DNA of 64,000 bases from CAIMMJ01 sp037131955 (GTDB taxonomy: Bacteria > Bacteroidota > Bacteroidia > UBA4408): NCBI GenBank assembly GCA_037131955.1, contig JBAXQC010000002.1, positions 1 to 64,000 on the forward strand. The letters run 5' to 3'. A program made the position numbers and the translations under genes. The stretch's first letter is position 1, and every line of letters begins with the position of its first letter. Below the pieces are notes generated by a model, which had not been told where the DNA came from, searched no databases, and saw nothing but the letters and a program-made list of their open reading frames with translations. Below, one piece after another: positions 1 to 8,634 of the stretch.

Positions 1-45
1 ATAAGTCCTCGTTACCCTCTGCTAAATCTAATGCATAAACAAGGA

Positions 46-150
46 CTATTTGGGGCCTCCAAACATAGTATCGTAATGGTTAGTGGTGTTAGGGAAAACA
101 GCTTTAAAAATTCTTGTTTCCGATGCATTTATTTTTTCTTCAAAGTTCAT
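46..150 (-). pseudogene. broken 5' end of a hotdog acyl-CoA thioesterase
   Basis: The reading frame starts at an ATG (148-150) that overlaps the TGA of the upstream T9SS gene as ATGA, so the two would be translationally coupled. The 34 residues read out contain TRIFKAVFP, TTNHYDT and MFGG, which match the N-terminus of YciA-like acyl-CoA thioesterases. Directly after FGG the frame hits a stop (46-48). A one-base shift in the CCCC run at about 53-56 reopens a frame to the window edge, but its sequence does not show the expected MDE helix. It may be a frameshift, a decayed gene or an assembly fault; the window ends before this can be settled. Confidence 0.45.
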
Positions 151-1115
151 GGTATAATAACTAGCTTATGTGTTTCAGAGGTTTGATGTGTATATATTTT
201 AAAAAAATAATTACCTGGTAAAAAATCAAATTCAATTGTACTAATATCATTTCCGGATAATAATTCTCTGCCAAAAACATCAATAACTTTAAAATTATTT
301 ATTTTTTCATTGGATACAATAGTTAGTTTTTGGTCGTGCTTTAAAGGGTTTGGAAAGACAAGAATTTTATTTTGAAAAGTTTTTAAAACACTTTGCGGAT
401 TGTCCTGATACATTACGCCTATTGCATCTAAGTCAAATCCTCCCGTAAAAAATTGGGTGGGCCAAGGATCATTTATTTTTCTGCCTTCGTTGTCTCTGCT
501 TGCATAAATATCATCCATACTACCCACAACGTCAATAATTCTAACGTGAGTAATTCTATATATGTTTAAACTATCAATCCCAGCAAGTTCCTGCAAATCA
601 AAAGGGGTTCCATATCCTAATCTATATTTTCCGGCAAGATTATTAATTTTTGTGGGGTCAATAAAATCAAATGGTCCTAACTGATTTGTTGTATCGGTTA
701 GTGATGTTGAATTAAATCGAAAAAAATCAGAACCATTGCTGCTTACTTCCACAAATGCCAATTCTAAAAAATTATTTGTAAAAGAGTTTTCAAATACGGC
801 AAAATCATAACCAGGGCCATTTGATATTGGAAAGGAGAAAGTGCATGTTGCACTACCTCCATCGCCTAAACTTACTACTCCATTTTCTAGTGCTTTGCCA
901 ATAGCTAAAGTAGAATCGCCAGAATATACATAACCAGAATCCGGAATTGCAATGTTCATTAGTCCTCTTTGAACGGAGCATGAAACTGCCCAATTAATAA
1001 ATACAGAGCTGTCTTTATAAATAGCAGTGCTTCCTATTTCTCCTGCTGCAGGTGCAAACTGAGCGCAGCATACGCTAATCATAAAAGTAAAAACAACAAT
1101 TAAATATTTTTTCAT
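147..1115 (-). CDS. secreted T9SS type A sorting-domain protein
   Basis: The protein has 322 residues with an N-terminal signal peptide (about 1-19, ending CCAQ). A jelly-roll-like body contains FAVFEN, LAFVEVSSNG and GGFDLDAIGV, as in a recurrent family of Bacteroidota surface proteins of unknown role. The last ~75 residues (from VFPNP through GNYFFKIY to the C-terminal VIIP) form a T9SS type A sorting domain, so export to the cell surface by the type IX system is expected. I chose the ATG at 1115 over a TTG at 1127 because a TACCTTTG promoter element lies at 1125-1132 and the leader begins MKKYL. The function of the body is not recognised. Confidence 0.85.
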   Translation of the reverse strand: MKKYLIVVFTFMISVCCAQFAPAAGEIGSTAIYKDSSVFINWAVSCSVQRGLMNIAIPDSGYVYSGDSTLAIGKALENGVVSLGDGGSATCTFSFPISNGPGYDFAVFENSFTNNFLELAFVEVSSNGSDFFRFNSTSLTDTTNQLGPFDFIDPTKINNLAGKYRLGYGTPFDLQELAGIDSLNIYRITHVRIIDVVGSMDDIYASRDNEGRKINDPWPTQFFTGGFDLDAIGVMYQDNPQSVLKTFQNKILVFPNPLKHDQKLTIVSNEKINNFKVIDVFGRELLSGNDISTIEFDFLPGNYFFKIYTHQTSETHKLVIIP

Positions 1116-1124
1116 GAGTTTGTG

Positions 1125-1132
1125 CAAAGGTA
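1125..1132 (-). promoter_or_regulatory. -7 promoter element TACCTTTG
   Basis: It is a perfect TAnnTTTG Bacteroidota -7 element, ending 9 nt before the ATG of the T9SS gene. No clear -33 TTTG is present, only TTTT about 19 nt upstream. Confidence 0.6.
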
Positions 1133-1196
1133 GAATTGATTTTATGGATTGAAAACATTTTTTAGGTTGAACAAAGTTTGATAACTTTACGAAAGT

Positions 1197-2708
1197 ATGA
1201 CAAGCAAACCCAAAGTATTACTCTTTAATCCTAGAGCTGCAAATCACAAACCAAGAATACCCAATTCTGTTTTGCAGGTGGCCGCTAGCATCAATCATTT
1301 TTGCGATTGGGTAATTGTTGATGGTAACTTAGAAGAAAATCCTGAAGAAAAAATATTTTCACTTTTAACTAAATCTGATTTTTCTTTTTTTGGAAGTACA
1401 GTAATGCCCGGGCCACAGCTTAAGCAAGCAATTCCAATTACAAAAAAAATAAAAGAAAAATTTCCAAACATTACCACTATTTGGGGAGGTTACTTTGCCT
1501 CTAATCAAACTAAAATATGTTTAGAAAGTGGTTTTGTAGATTTTGTAATAAATGGGCCAGGAGATAGAGCAGTTCCACTTTTAATTGAATCTGTTTTAGA
1601 AAATAAATCTTTTGAAGAAGTACCAAATTTGTGTTTTATTCGTTCAGATGGAAAAATTATTCAAACAAAAAAAGATCCATTGTATGACCAAGATGTGTTG
1701 CCAGATTTGCCTTACAAAAAATTAAACGAATTTTATCCTATAAAAAAATATTTAGGCAAAACATATTTAGGCACTCAAACTATTGCATACCATAGCAGTT
1801 TTGGTTGTCCGTTTACATGTTCTTTTTGTGCAGTGGTTCCAATATATAATGCCAAATGGAAAGGAAAATCTGCTCAGAAAATTTTTGACGATATTTTATT
1901 TTTAAAAGAAAAATTTGGTGGAAATGCTATTGAATTTCATGACAATAATTTTTTTGTAAATGAAAAAAGAGTGGTGGAATTTTCTAAGTTAATGTTAGGG
2001 CAAAATATGCAGTGGTGGGGAGAGGGAAGGATTGATACCATTGATAAATATTCTGATGAATCTTTGGCACTGATGAAAGAAGCAGGATGCAAAATGATAT
2101 TTTTTGGAGCAGAAACCGGAAATGATGAGATATTAAAAAAGATGGACAAAGGTGGCAAACAAAGCGGAAAACAGATTGCTGAATTTGCTGCACGGATGCA
2201 AAAATTTGGAATTGTTCCTGAATATTCTTTTGTTCTAGGCACTCCGGCAGAAAATGAAGAAAAAGTGATGAACCAAATAAATGAAGACATTGAGTTTATA
2301 AAAAAAATAAAAAGTATAAATCCATTTACCGAAATAATAATTTATGTTTATAGCCCTGTGGCCACAGAAGGTTCAGAAATGTATGAAGCGGTAAAGGCCA
2401 GTGGATTTAAGTTCCCACAAAAATTAGAAGATTGGTTAAACAATGATTGGTTAAATTTTGATTTAAGAAAAAATCCTCTTACTCCTTGGCTTACTCCAGC
2501 CATGATTGATAAAATAAAAAACTTTGAAACTGTTTTAAATTCTTATTTTCCTACTGCCACTGACCACAAACTAAAAAATTACCAATTAAAAATCCTAAAA
2601 TCATTTTCAAGTTTCCGCTACAAAACAGGTTTTTATAGTTTCCCTTACGAGTTAAAAGTTATTCAAAAGCTTTTAAAATATAGGCAGCCAGAAAAAGAAG
2701 GGTTTTAG
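1197..2708 (+). CDS. B12-binding-domain radical SAM protein
   Basis: Residues ~1-170 resemble the cobalamin-binding domain that precedes many class B radical SAM enzymes (IWGGYFAS, GPGDRAVPLL). Residues ~195-400 are the radical SAM barrel, with the 4Fe-4S cysteines C204, C208 and C211 in CPFTCSFC and a later GAETGNDEIL motif. At 503 residues it has the usual length of BchE/P-methylase-like proteins. The substrate cannot be read from the sequence; lipid, cofactor or small-molecule methylation or cyclisation are all possible. It stands alone, divergent from the T9SS gene. A near-consensus -7 element (TAACTTTA, 1182-1189) lies 7 nt before the ATG. Confidence 0.85.
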   Translation: MTSKPKVLLFNPRAANHKPRIPNSVLQVAASINHFCDWVIVDGNLEENPEEKIFSLLTKSDFSFFGSTVMPGPQLKQAIPITKKIKEKFPNITTIWGGYFASNQTKICLESGFVDFVINGPGDRAVPLLIESVLENKSFEEVPNLCFIRSDGKIIQTKKDPLYDQDVLPDLPYKKLNEFYPIKKYLGKTYLGTQTIAYHSSFGCPFTCSFCAVVPIYNAKWKGKSAQKIFDDILFLKEKFGGNAIEFHDNNFFVNEKRVVEFSKLMLGQNMQWWGEGRIDTIDKYSDESLALMKEAGCKMIFFGAETGNDEILKKMDKGGKQSGKQIAEFAARMQKFGIVPEYSFVLGTPAENEEKVMNQINEDIEFIKKIKSINPFTEIIIYVYSPVATEGSEMYEAVKASGFKFPQKLEDWLNNDWLNFDLRKNPLTPWLTPAMIDKIKNFETVLNSYFPTATDHKLKNYQLKILKSFSSFRYKTGFYSFPYELKVIQKLLKYRQPEKEGF

Positions 2709-2741
2709 TAAAAAATAGTTGATACCATAAATTCATGCTAT

Positions 2742-3659
2742 TCAAGAAACATTTTTTACTTTCCAAGCAATGATTTTTCTGTCATCACCGGCACTAAGTA
2801 AAATTTGATTTTCTTGTAACCACAACAAACGATTTACAGAATGACTATGACCTTGGTAATTTTCTGCATTCACTCTTAATATAAACTCTTGATGAGAGGC
2901 ATTCCAAATCTTAAATGTTTTGTCTCTGCTTGCAGTTGCAAATAAATTTAAATCACCTAGAAATTTGATATCATAAATGGCATAATTGTGAGCTGGAATT
3001 GATTTTTCTACTGCATAGTTTTCTGTTGTAAAACTATTTAAAATGGCATCTCTTCCTCCAGTTAAAATTATGCTACTGCTCGGATGATAAACCGCAGTAT
3101 TTGTGGCTAATTTATTTGCATTAAATGTTGTTATTGGCTTTAAATCTGGCAACGAAAATATTTTTACTTCTTCGTTTCCACATGCAACTAACAATTCAGT
3201 TTCCAAATAATTCATTTCTAAACTTCTTACTTTTGAATTACTTACCACTAAAATTTGTTGAACACTTAAATTTTCAGGATTTATTATCGAAATTTTTCCA
3301 TCACCACCTGAGCTAAAAATTAAATTGTTTTTTTTTGAATAGATAATGGCAAATATTGCAGCAGTGTGATTTTTTAATGCTTTAATCTCTTTTTTCTCCT
3401 TTGTATCTATGATATGAATAATTCCTTCGGATGTTCCGCAAAGCAATAAATTATAGTTTGGAATGTATTTTATACAATAAATTATTCCGGGTAATTTTGC
3501 TGTAAAGGCGGCAGATTCAAAAGTATTTACATTCCATTGGGTAACAAATCTGTCGCTACTGCCAGAAAAAAACAAATTCTCTTCTAAACCATTTTCCAGT
3601 GCATATACTGATCCGCTATGTCCAACAAACTCTCCTAGTTTAATTATTTCTGTTTGCAT
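2742..3659 (-). CDS. WD40 repeat beta-propeller protein
   Basis: The 305 residues form seven WD40-like blades of about 40 residues each, with recognisable endings such as DRFVTQWNV, DKTFKIWN and DRKIIAWKV. There is no signal peptide, so it is probably cytosolic and a protein-protein scaffold; no partner is evident from its neighbours. The ATG at 3659 is preferred over the upstream TTG (3668) because a perfect -7 element overlaps that TTG. It converges with the radical SAM gene, 33 nt apart, with no obvious hairpin between them. Confidence 0.85.
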   Translation of the reverse strand: MQTEIIKLGEFVGHSGSVYALENGLEENLFFSGSSDRFVTQWNVNTFESAAFTAKLPGIIYCIKYIPNYNLLLCGTSEGIIHIIDTKEKKEIKALKNHTAAIFAIIYSKKNNLIFSSGGDGKISIINPENLSVQQILVVSNSKVRSLEMNYLETELLVACGNEEVKIFSLPDLKPITTFNANKLATNTAVYHPSSSIILTGGRDAILNSFTTENYAVEKSIPAHNYAIYDIKFLGDLNLFATASRDKTFKIWNASHQEFILRVNAENYQGHSHSVNRLLWLQENQILLSAGDDRKIIAWKVKNVS

Positions 3660-3665
3660 AAGTTT

Positions 3666-3673
3666 CAAATATA
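3666..3673 (-). promoter_or_regulatory. -7 promoter element TATATTTG
   Basis: A perfect TAnnTTTG on the minus strand ends 6 nt before the WD40 start codon, so the transcript would have almost no 5' leader. No -33 element is seen. Confidence 0.6.
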
Positions 3674-3867
3674 TAGTTTAATGTTCTAAGAATTTCATGC
3701 ATTCTAACTTACTATTTGGAATGTTTTTATAATTTTTAGAATTTAATGTAGTTGTTGGAAAGCACAATAAACTATAATTTACGGCTATTTCTGTTAATAT
3801 CAGGTTTTATAACACATGTTTGTTATAAAGTAAAGTTTAATACAGCATTTAAATTAGATTATGGACT

Positions 3868-3875
3868 TAAATTTG
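3868..3875 (+). promoter_or_regulatory. -7 promoter element TAAATTTG
   Basis: TAAATTTG matches TAnnTTTG 28 nt before the OmpA-family ATG. The rest of the 244-nt gap between the WD40 gene and this gene is A/T-rich and shows nothing else. Confidence 0.45.
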
Positions 3876-3903
3876 TTGCAATTTAGAATTTGAAAATAAA
3901 AGT

Positions 3904-4962
3904 ATGAAAAATAATAATTTAAAAAGCAGAGTAGCTTTTTCAGCCAAAACATTTGCTATTGTATTTTTTGTGTTGTTTTTAGGTTCCTGCGTACCTACCA
4001 GGTTGTTAGAGGAATCTAAACAAAAATCAAAAGAATGCGAAGATAATTTAGCAAAGCTAAAAACAGAAAGCAGAGAGATAGCCGAACAATTTGCAGATTT
4101 AAAAGAGAATAACGAAAAAATGAGTAAGCAAATTAAACAGCTAGAAGCAGATACTTTATCACAAGGAAAATTTGTTTCTAAACTTACAAAGAATTACGAC
4201 AAACTAAACGATACTTATAACTTGCTGCTCGAAAAAAATACTGAGCTTGAGCAATTGAATAAAAATGAAAATAAAAGGTTAGCAGGAGATTTACAGCTTA
4301 CGCAGGATCAACTGCAACGCAAAGAGGATAAACTTAGAAAACTGGAAGAGGATTTAGACAAAAGAGAAAAAACACTTAAAACGTTGGAAGAAGATTTAGG
4401 GAAATCTAATGAGCAATTAGCACTTAGAGAATTAAAGGTAAGAGAACTTCAGTCTATTTTATCTAAAAAAGATTCTGCTGTTTCTGCACTAAAATCTAAA
4501 GTATCAGATGCTTTGTTAGGATTTGTAGATAAAGGATTAACCGTTAATCAAAAAAATGGAAAAGTGTATGTATCTCTCGAAGAAAGTTTGCTTTTTGCAT
4601 CGGGTAGTATAATTGTAGATGCAAAAGGTATGGATCCCTTAAAGAAACTTGCCAAAGTATTAGAGCAAAACGCAGATATAAATGTTTTAATTGAAGGACA
4701 TACAGATGATGTACCTTTTAACAGCGCTGGTGGCTCTATAAAAGATAATTGGGAATTGAGTGTGCTTAGGGCTACTTCTATTGTAAAAATTATTTTAAAC
4801 AACAGTAAAGTTGATCCAAAGAGAATTGAGGCGGCAGGAAGGGGAGAGTACTTGCCAATTGATACAGGAAAAAATGCTGAGGCACGCAAGAAAAATAGAA
4901 GGACAGAAATTATACTTACACCAAATTTAAACGAGTTGTTAAAGATTTTAGAGCAGAATTAA
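3904..4962 (+). CDS. OmpA-family peptidoglycan-binding lipoprotein
   Basis: The 352-residue protein starts with a lipoprotein signal peptide whose lipobox LGSC places the lipidated Cys at 29. Residues ~35-200 are a long charged coiled coil. Residues ~225-345 form an OmpA C-terminal domain (EGHTDDVPF, NWELSVLRA, KNRRTEIIL) with the Asp and Arg residues that bind diaminopimelate. It probably tethers the outer membrane to peptidoglycan. Its order resembles Pal/YiaD-type lipoproteins, but the coiled coil is unusually long. It is a single-gene unit with its own promoter. Confidence 0.9.
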   Translation: MKNNNLKSRVAFSAKTFAIVFFVLFLGSCVPTRLLEESKQKSKECEDNLAKLKTESREIAEQFADLKENNEKMSKQIKQLEADTLSQGKFVSKLTKNYDKLNDTYNLLLEKNTELEQLNKNENKRLAGDLQLTQDQLQRKEDKLRKLEEDLDKREKTLKTLEEDLGKSNEQLALRELKVRELQSILSKKDSAVSALKSKVSDALLGFVDKGLTVNQKNGKVYVSLEESLLFASGSIIVDAKGMDPLKKLAKVLEQNADINVLIEGHTDDVPFNSAGGSIKDNWELSVLRATSIVKIILNNSKVDPKRIEAAGRGEYLPIDTGKNAEARKKNRRTEIILTPNLNELLKILEQN

Positions 4963-5069
4963 ATGTAAATTATTCTAATTTTACTATTATTAATTCCTGA
5001 TGAGAATAAAATATTAATTTAATATAAATTATAAATATCTAAAAATCAATATAATAAGATTATAAAGAT

Positions 5070-5102
5070 GGACAAATACGGAATTCAATTCCTGATTTGT
5101 CC
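5070..5102. promoter_or_regulatory. 33-bp inverted repeat on the DUF4143 promoter
   Basis: Arms GGACAAAT (5070-5077) and ATTTGTCC (5095-5102), with inner arms GGAATT (5080-5085) and AATTCC (5087-5092), pair around base 5086: 14 of 16 positions are complementary, with only the AC/TG step mismatched. The repeat ends 8 nt before the -7 element, where a -33 region would lie. This is the expected position of a repressor or activator site for a dimeric regulator. The regulator is unknown; the ATPase itself is a possibility. Confidence 0.5.
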
Positions 5103-5110
5103 AAATAGTG

Positions 5111-5118
5111 TATCTTTG
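5111..5118 (+). promoter_or_regulatory. -7 promoter element TATCTTTG
   Basis: A perfect TAnnTTTG ends only 4 nt before the ATG at 5123, implying a leaderless or nearly leaderless mRNA. It also argues against the in-frame GTG at 5108. Confidence 0.6.
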
Positions 5119-5122
5119 TAGT

Positions 5123-6274
5123 ATGATAAATAGAATTGCTGCAACAAGATTAAAAAAACTTGCAAACACTTTTAGAAGTGTTGCAATAGTTGGTTCAAGA
5201 CAAAGTGGGAAAACCACTTTATGCAAAACAGTATTCCCGAATAAACCATATATATCGCTAGAGAATCCTGATGTTTTGGCTTTTGCAATAGATGATCCTA
5301 GGGGATTTTTGGGTCAATTTAAAAGTGGAGCCATCTTAGATGAAGTTCAAAGAGCTCCTCACTTGTTTTCTTATTTGCAGCAAATATTAGACGAAACAAA
5401 AAAGAAAGGTCTGTTTATTTTAACCGGCTCAAATAATTTTTTGCTGCAAGAAACTATTTCGCAAACCTTGGCTGGTAGAATTGCCTATTTGCAGTTACTT
5501 CCGCTTTCATTTCAAGAATTAAGCAACAGCAATAAATTAAAAGCAGATTGTTCATGGCATATTTTTAATGGTGCCTATCCCGAAGTAATAGCAAAAAAAA
5601 TTAGTCCCTACGATTGGTATTCTAATTATGTAATTACATACGTAGAACGTGATGTTAGGCAATTAAAAAGTATAAACAATCTTGCTCTTTTCACCAAACT
5701 ATTAAAATTATGTGCAGGCCGTTGCGGTCAAATTCTAAATTTATCTTCGTTTTCTAACGATTGTGGAATTGACCAAAAAACAGTTGCATCGTGGTTGGGT
5801 ATTTTGCAAAGCAGTTATATAATTTATCTGCTTAAACCTTATCATAGCAACTTTAATAAACGAATTATTAAAACACCAAAATTATATTTCTACGACACCG
5901 GAATACTTTGTTCGCTGCTTGGAATTACAAATTCAAAACAAATTATAACTCATCCTGCAAAGGGTGCAATGTTTGAAAATTTAATTGTAAGTGAATTATT
6001 AAAAGAGAGATTTAACAAAGGAAAATCAGATAACTTATTTTTTTGGCGAGATAAAACAGGAAATGAAATAGATATTCTGTTAGACGATGCTGGAAAGATT
6101 TCTGCTTTAGAATTAAAATCTGCGGAAACTATTTCTCAGGATTTTTTTAAAGGATTAGATTATTTTTCTTCACTGGTAGATCAGCCAATTCAAACAAAAT
6201 TAATTTATGCCGGAAAACTCCAACAAAAAAGGAGTAACGGAACAATGGTGGTGCCTTGGAATAAAATTGAGTAG
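5123..6274 (+). CDS. AAA-family ATPase with DUF4143 domain
   Basis: The protein (383 residues from the ATG at 5123) begins with an AAA_14 NTPase domain: Walker A SRQSGKTT near residues 25-32, Walker B ILDEVQRAP, and a sensor-like LTGSNN. The C-terminal ~180 residues are a DUF4143 domain with the nuclease-like stretch FFWRDKTGNEIDILL followed by ALELKSA, which resembles a restriction-endonuclease-fold core (D-ELK). Members are widespread and uncharacterised; roles in mobile-element or stress biology have been suggested. It is monocistronic, with a palindrome directly on its promoter. Confidence 0.9.
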   Translation: MINRIAATRLKKLANTFRSVAIVGSRQSGKTTLCKTVFPNKPYISLENPDVLAFAIDDPRGFLGQFKSGAILDEVQRAPHLFSYLQQILDETKKKGLFILTGSNNFLLQETISQTLAGRIAYLQLLPLSFQELSNSNKLKADCSWHIFNGAYPEVIAKKISPYDWYSNYVITYVERDVRQLKSINNLALFTKLLKLCAGRCGQILNLSSFSNDCGIDQKTVASWLGILQSSYIIYLLKPYHSNFNKRIIKTPKLYFYDTGILCSLLGITNSKQIITHPAKGAMFENLIVSELLKERFNKGKSDNLFFWRDKTGNEIDILLDDAGKISALELKSAETISQDFFKGLDYFSSLVDQPIQTKLIYAGKLQQKRSNGTMVVPWNKIE

Positions 6275-6285
6275 AATAAAAACAG

Positions 6286-6783
6286 TTATACTTTTTCGCT
6301 TGTTCTTAAAAAAGCAGAGCACAGTAATGAAAATAAACTGCCCACAAAAAGTGTAAAGAATATTGTTCCAGTCATTTGAGTAAACAAATAATTTTCTCTA
6401 ATGTAGTTAGAATTTTTTAGGATTTCTACTTCTGTTTTTCCTTTCGCTCTAAAGAACTGTTCCGAGGCAGTTATTGTTTTTTCTATAAAATTTGTATCAA
6501 TAAATTTTACAAATAAAAAATAAGCAAAAGCCATTAGCAATGATGAAATAAGAGATACCATTAATCCTTCTTTTATACCTTCTTTAAAAGAGATAACTCC
6601 AGATTGCAATGAATATTTTTTTTGATAGATTGAAGCAAAAACAAATACGAACATTAATACCAAAGTAAACTGACCGGAGAATTTAAAGGTGGGATGCATT
6701 TGCCAATTATTTTGCAAAGCCATCATTAAAATAAAGCCACTTATTGTTCCGCTTATTACTCCAAATTTTACTCCAGGTTTCAT
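6286..6783 (-). CDS. DUF4199 membrane protein
   Basis: The 165 residues have about four hydrophobic segments (near 8-25, 35-52, 75-92 and 135-155) and the pattern FKEGIKEGLMVSLISS typical of DUF4199, a Bacteroidota inner-membrane family of unknown function. It lies 6 nt downstream of rho on the same strand and is probably cotranscribed with it. A second DUF4199 gene occurs at 28575-29087. Confidence 0.8.
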   Translation of the reverse strand: MKPGVKFGVISGTISGFILMMALQNNWQMHPTFKFSGQFTLVLMFVFVFASIYQKKYSLQSGVISFKEGIKEGLMVSLISSLLMAFAYFLFVKFIDTNFIEKTITASEQFFRAKGKTEVEILKNSNYIRENYLFTQMTGTIFFTLFVGSLFSLLCSAFLRTSEKV

Positions 6784-6789
6784 ATTCTT

Positions 6790-8520
6790 TTAACCGTTCA
6801 TCGAAACTAAAAACTCTTCGTTTGAAATTGTATTTTTCATTCTATCATTCATAAATGCAATAGCTTCCACAGGATTCATGTCGGAAAGATGATTTCTAAG
6901 TATCCAAATTTTTTGCAAAGTTTCTTTCGATAGCAATAAGTCGTCTCTTCTGGTGCTGGACGAAACAATATCAATGGCAGGGAATATTCTTTTGTTTGCA
7001 ATTTTTCTGTCTAATTGTAACTCCATGTTTCCAGTTCCTTTAAATTCTTCAAAAATAACTTCATCCATTTTTGAGCCAGTTTCAGTTAATGCTGTGGCAA
7101 GAATAGTAAGCGAACCTCCATTTTCTATTTTACGTGCTGCTCCAAAAAATCTTTTTGGTTTGTGCAAAGCATTGGCATCTACACCTCCACTTAATACTTT
7201 GCCAGACGCAGGCTGCACAGTGTTATAGGCTCTTGCTAAACGAGTAATAGAATCTAATAATATACAGACATCGTGACCACATTCTACCAAACGCTTTGCT
7301 TTTTCTAAAACAATATTTGCGATTCTTACGTGTTTTTCTGCAGGTTCGTCAAAGGTAGAAGAAATTACCTCAGCTCTAACGTTACGGCTCATCTCCGTTA
7401 CTTCTTCTGGTCTTTCATCAACCAAAAGAATGATTAAATAAACTTCGGGATGATTTTTTGCAATTGCATTGGCAATTTCTTGAAGTAGAATAGTTTTTCC
7501 GGTTTTTGGTTGTGCCACAATTAAGCCTCTTTGTCCTTTTCCAATGGGTGCAATTAAATCTATAATTCTAGGTGCCATAGAGTTTTTTCCGGGCCCACAC
7601 AAAGTAAATTTTTGATACGGAAACAATGGTGTTAAATGGTCAAAAGGTACTCTATCTCTTACCCACGAAGGGCTTCTTCCATTTATCGCTTCAATTTTTG
7701 TGAGTGGAAAATATTTTTCTCCATCTTTTGGAGGTCTCACATTTCCAAGCACTGTGTCGCCTGTTTTTAATCCAAACAATTTTATTTGCGATTGTGAAAC
7801 ATAAACATCATCCGGAGAACTTAAATAATTATAATCGGCAGAACGCAAAAATCCATATCCCTCTTGCATAATCTCTAACACACCTTCGTGAGTTACTAAA
7901 CCATCAAACTGAAAGATAGCTTCTTGCAATTCTCTTTTTTCGTTTTGTTTTTGACGTTGTAATTCTCGGTTTTTATCAATATGATTTTCTTTTTTTGCAT
8001 TCTCCTGATCTGAATTATTCTCATTGGTTTCAGTTCTTTCGGGAGCTTGATTAGTTGTGTTTTCTGATTCAGGAGCACTAACATTTGAAACTTCTTTCTG
8101 CTTAACTTCTTGTATTAAACTTTCAGAATTTTGTTCAGGAAAATTTATCTCAGGTGTTTCATTAAATGAAATTTCTTGTGGCTGCTCATTCACCACTTGA
8201 ATGTCTTCGCTAACAGGCGGATAAGCTTTATTTTTTTTTGCTTTAGGTTTATTATCAATTTTTTCGGTAGAATTTTCTGGCCTGTTTTCTAGTTCTAGCA
8301 CCGGATTTTTTTCTTCAACAGGGCTGGGCTTTGCAGAAGTTCTTGTTCTTTTCTTTTTGAATGTTTCTTCTTTAAATAATGGAACTCCTGACTGCACTTC
8401 TACTATTTTAAGAATTAATTCTTCTTTGGTTAATGTTTGCCAATTTTCTAATTTTAAGTCAATAGCAATAGTAAATAACTCTTCTTGTGTTTTGCTGTTA
8501 AGCTCAACTACACTATACAT
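6790..8520 (-). CDS. rho: transcription termination factor Rho
   Basis: Rho is the hexameric RNA-dependent ATPase that ends transcription. Residues ~1-45 are the N-terminal helical Rho domain, ~205-280 the cold-shock-like RNA-binding domain (GYGFLRSADYNYL, DDVYVS), and ~285-570 the RecA-type motor with Walker A QPKTGKT near 338-344 and Walker B DVCILLDSITR. Between ~48 and ~200 lies a low-complexity, highly charged Glu/Lys/Asn/Pro insertion that lengthens the protein to 576 residues, against about 420 in E. coli; such insertions are known in Bacteroidota Rho. A weak TATACTTG-like promoter lies about 80 nt upstream. Confidence 0.97.
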   Translation of the reverse strand: MYSVVELNSKTQEELFTIAIDLKLENWQTLTKEELILKIVEVQSGVPLFKEETFKKKRTRTSAKPSPVEEKNPVLELENRPENSTEKIDNKPKAKKNKAYPPVSEDIQVVNEQPQEISFNETPEINFPEQNSESLIQEVKQKEVSNVSAPESENTTNQAPERTETNENNSDQENAKKENHIDKNRELQRQKQNEKRELQEAIFQFDGLVTHEGVLEIMQEGYGFLRSADYNYLSSPDDVYVSQSQIKLFGLKTGDTVLGNVRPPKDGEKYFPLTKIEAINGRSPSWVRDRVPFDHLTPLFPYQKFTLCGPGKNSMAPRIIDLIAPIGKGQRGLIVAQPKTGKTILLQEIANAIAKNHPEVYLIILLVDERPEEVTEMSRNVRAEVISSTFDEPAEKHVRIANIVLEKAKRLVECGHDVCILLDSITRLARAYNTVQPASGKVLSGGVDANALHKPKRFFGAARKIENGGSLTILATALTETGSKMDEVIFEEFKGTGNMELQLDRKIANKRIFPAIDIVSSSTRRDDLLLSKETLQKIWILRNHLSDMNPVEAIAFMNDRMKNTISNEEFLVSMNG

Positions 8521-8634
8521 AATATTTAATTTTTTTTAGGATTTAAAACTGAGATTCAATCTTGGATTTTGAATTGCTTAATTAGCAAATTTGATGCTGC
8601 AAGTATAAAATATATTTCTCAAAGATAAAAATAA

